6,362 bases of DNA, from positions 1 to 6,362 of the forward strand of contig JASHUW010000024.1 of assembly GCA_030039815.1 (NCBI GenBank), in the 5' to 3' direction. The stretch is from Alphaproteobacteria bacterium. GTDB taxonomy: Bacteria > Pseudomonadota > Alphaproteobacteria > ATCC43930 > CGMCC-115725. Position 1 is the stretch's first letter. Each line of letters starts with the position of its first letter. Under the pieces are notes generated by a model that was given only the letters and a program-made list of their open reading frames with translations, did not search any database and was not told the DNA's origin. This document shows, piece after piece, positions 5,373-6,362 of this stretch. Made by a program: the position numbers and the translations under genes.

Positions 5373-5533
5373 GTCAAAACGATGCCCCCACCCTCGTCAG
5401 CCGGTCGCAGGTCGCGCGGATCGTCTTGGCGCTGATGGTTGCGGTGATGCTCGCCGGCTGCGGCAAGAAGGGCAATCCGGAGCCGCCAGCCGGCGAACCC
5501 AACACCTACCCGCAAGGCTATCCGAAGCAATGA
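5369..5533 (+). CDS. lptM: Small LptM (YifL)-like outer-membrane lipoprotein
   Basis: This 54-aa ORF starts at ATG 5369, which overlaps the argH stop (ATGA). The N-terminus carries Arg12 and Arg17, then a hydrophobic segment (about residues 18-29) and a lipobox LAGC with the lipidated Cys31. The mature part is only 24 residues: CGKKGNPEPP, then a Pro/Gly/Tyr-rich end finishing with YPKQ. The CGxKGxxxxPP pattern after the lipobox is that of LptM/YifL. In E. coli that protein binds the LptD-LptE translocon and helps its oxidative maturation. Assignment rests on the short motif, size and position between argH and lysA, so the family is likely but the function is inferred. Mature LptM of E. coli is longer. 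Residue 32 is Gly, not Asp, consistent with transfer to the outer membrane. Confidence 0.8.
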   Translation: MSQNDAPTLVSRSQVARIVLALMVAVMLAGCGKKGNPEPPAGEPNTYPQGYPKQ

Positions 5534-5552
5534 CGTCTCCAGGATCGGGCCC

Positions 5553-6362
5553 GTGACGGATGGATTTTCATACCGCAACGGCGAGTTATGCGCCGATGGC
5601 GTCACCGTCACGAGCATCGCGGCGGCGGTAGGGACGCCGTTCTACCTCTATTCAGCTGGGGCCATGCGGGCGCAATACGCCGCTTTCTCGGGTGCGTTTG
5701 CACCCGATGCGCCGCTCGTCTGCTATGCGATCAAGGCCAATTCCAACCAGGCGGTGCTGCGCCTCTTCAACGGGCTCGGCGCCGGCGCCGACGTCGTCTC
5801 CGAAGGCGAGCTGCGCCGCGCACTGGCGGCCGGCATTCCGCCGACGCGCATCGTCTTTTCCGGCGTCGGCAAGACGCGCGCCGAACTGAACGCGGCCGTC
5901 GCGGCCGACATTCATCAGATCAATGTCGAATCGATCTCGGAGCTGCGCCAGCTGAGCGCGCTGGCCGCGGCGCAAGGCCGACGGGCGCAGATCGCAATCC
6001 GAGTCAACCCCGACGTCGCGGCAAAGACGCACAGCGACATCGCGACCGGCCGCAAAGAAGACAAATTCGGCATTCCTCATCATGAGGTCATGACCGCCTA
6101 TCGTCTTGCCGCTGAATTGCCCGGAATCGAGCCCGTGGGGCTCGCGGTGCACATCGGTTCGCAGATCGTCGATCTCGAACCGAGCCGTGCCGCGTTCGAG
6201 CGCGTCGCCGGGCTGGTCCTGGCGGTGCGCCAGCAAGGGTTCGCGGTGCACGGGGTCGACCTCGGCGGCGGCCTCACCGTGCCCTATGGCGACGAGGTTC
6301 CGGCGACGCCGGAACAATACGCCGCGATGGTCCGCGAGATCTTCGATCCGCTCGATGTGTCG
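5553..6362 (+). CDS. lysA: Diaminopimelate decarboxylase, N-terminal part (3' end outside window)
   Basis: The frame is open from GTG 5553 to the right edge, covering 270 codons of a protein usually near 420 aa. LysA is a cytoplasmic PLP enzyme that decarboxylates meso-diaminopimelate to lysine. Visible are the early FSYRNGEL and GTPFYLY strands, the PLP lysine K61 in YAIKANSN, SEGEL (83-87), the phosphate/cofactor-facing HIGSQ with H200, and the glycine loop DLGGGL (236-241). It belongs to the fold III alanine-racemase-like family. The C-terminal region, with its active-site cysteine motif, is not in the window. GTG is chosen because AGGA at 5541-5544 lies 8 nt upstream and the protein then begins at the family's usual position; an ATG at 5560 is out of frame. 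The gene starts 19 nt after the lipoprotein stop, so argH, lptM and lysA very probably form one operon. Confidence 0.96.
   Translation, partial: MTDGFSYRNGELCADGVTVTSIAAAVGTPFYLYSAGAMRAQYAAFSGAFAPDAPLVCYAIKANSNQAVLRLFNGLGAGADVVSEGELRRALAAGIPPTRIVFSGVGKTRAELNAAVAADIHQINVESISELRQLSALAAAQGRRAQIAIRVNPDVAAKTHSDIATGRKEDKFGIPHHEVMTAYRLAAELPGIEPVGLAVHIGSQIVDLEPSRAAFERVAGLVLAVRQQGFAVHGVDLGGGLTVPYGDEVPATPEQYAAMVREIFDPLDVS

Noticed and set aside
5652..6317. Minus-strand open frame of 221 codons
   Set aside because: It is antisense to lysA, whose PLP-lysine and HIGSQ motifs are unmistakable.

Overview
This window is GC-rich, and third codon positions are mostly G or C. Its gene content and layout fit an alphaproteobacterium, most likely in or near Hyphomicrobiales or Rhodospirillales. 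The evidence is a TlpA-like thioredoxin gene divergent from argH, the order argH–lptM-like lipoprotein–lysA, a glutamyl-Q tRNA(Asp) synthetase, a DUF4743-type Nudix protein, and an intergenic palindromic repeat resembling those of rhizobial genomes. The genus cannot be fixed from the sequence. All genes look chromosomal and housekeeping-like. I see no rRNA, tRNA, CRISPR array, insertion sequence or phage gene.

Layout, left to right. Positions 1-456 hold the 3' end of an AsmA-like envelope protein gene. A 191-bp leader (457-647) follows, with a candidate promoter and a nested inverted repeat. Next are a small ACT-domain protein (648-917) and, 15 nt later, a Nudix hydrolase with the DUF4743/TPK-like N-terminal layout (933-1784). 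The Nudix gene overlaps gluQRS tail to tail (1766-2617, minus strand) by 19 bp. Between gluQRS and a divergent carboxylesterase (2761-3414) lie two inverted copies of a 43-bp repeat with an AT-rich stretch between them. The esterase overlaps the TlpA-like gene (3407-4003, minus) tail to tail by 8 bp. The TlpA-like gene overlaps argH (3942-5372, plus) head to head by up to 62 bp. argH is coupled by an ATGA overlap to a 54-aa LptM-like lipoprotein (5369-5533). lysA follows (from 5553) and runs off the right edge.

How the genes work together. argH makes arginine, and lysA makes lysine from meso-diaminopimelate. The small lipoprotein between them probably helps mature the LPS export machinery. 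The AsmA-like protein and the TlpA-like thioredoxin also act in the envelope. GluQRS modifies queuosine in tRNA(Asp). The roles of the ACT/Nudix pair and the esterase are known only at family level.

I did not find a convincing new biological system. The points most worth a second look are the repeat pair that sits in, and partly supplies, the control region of two divergent genes, the head-to-head tlpA/argH overlap with its ambiguous argH start, and the structured leader of the ACT/Nudix operon. The window is compact: all three strand switches without an intergenic gap are overlaps.
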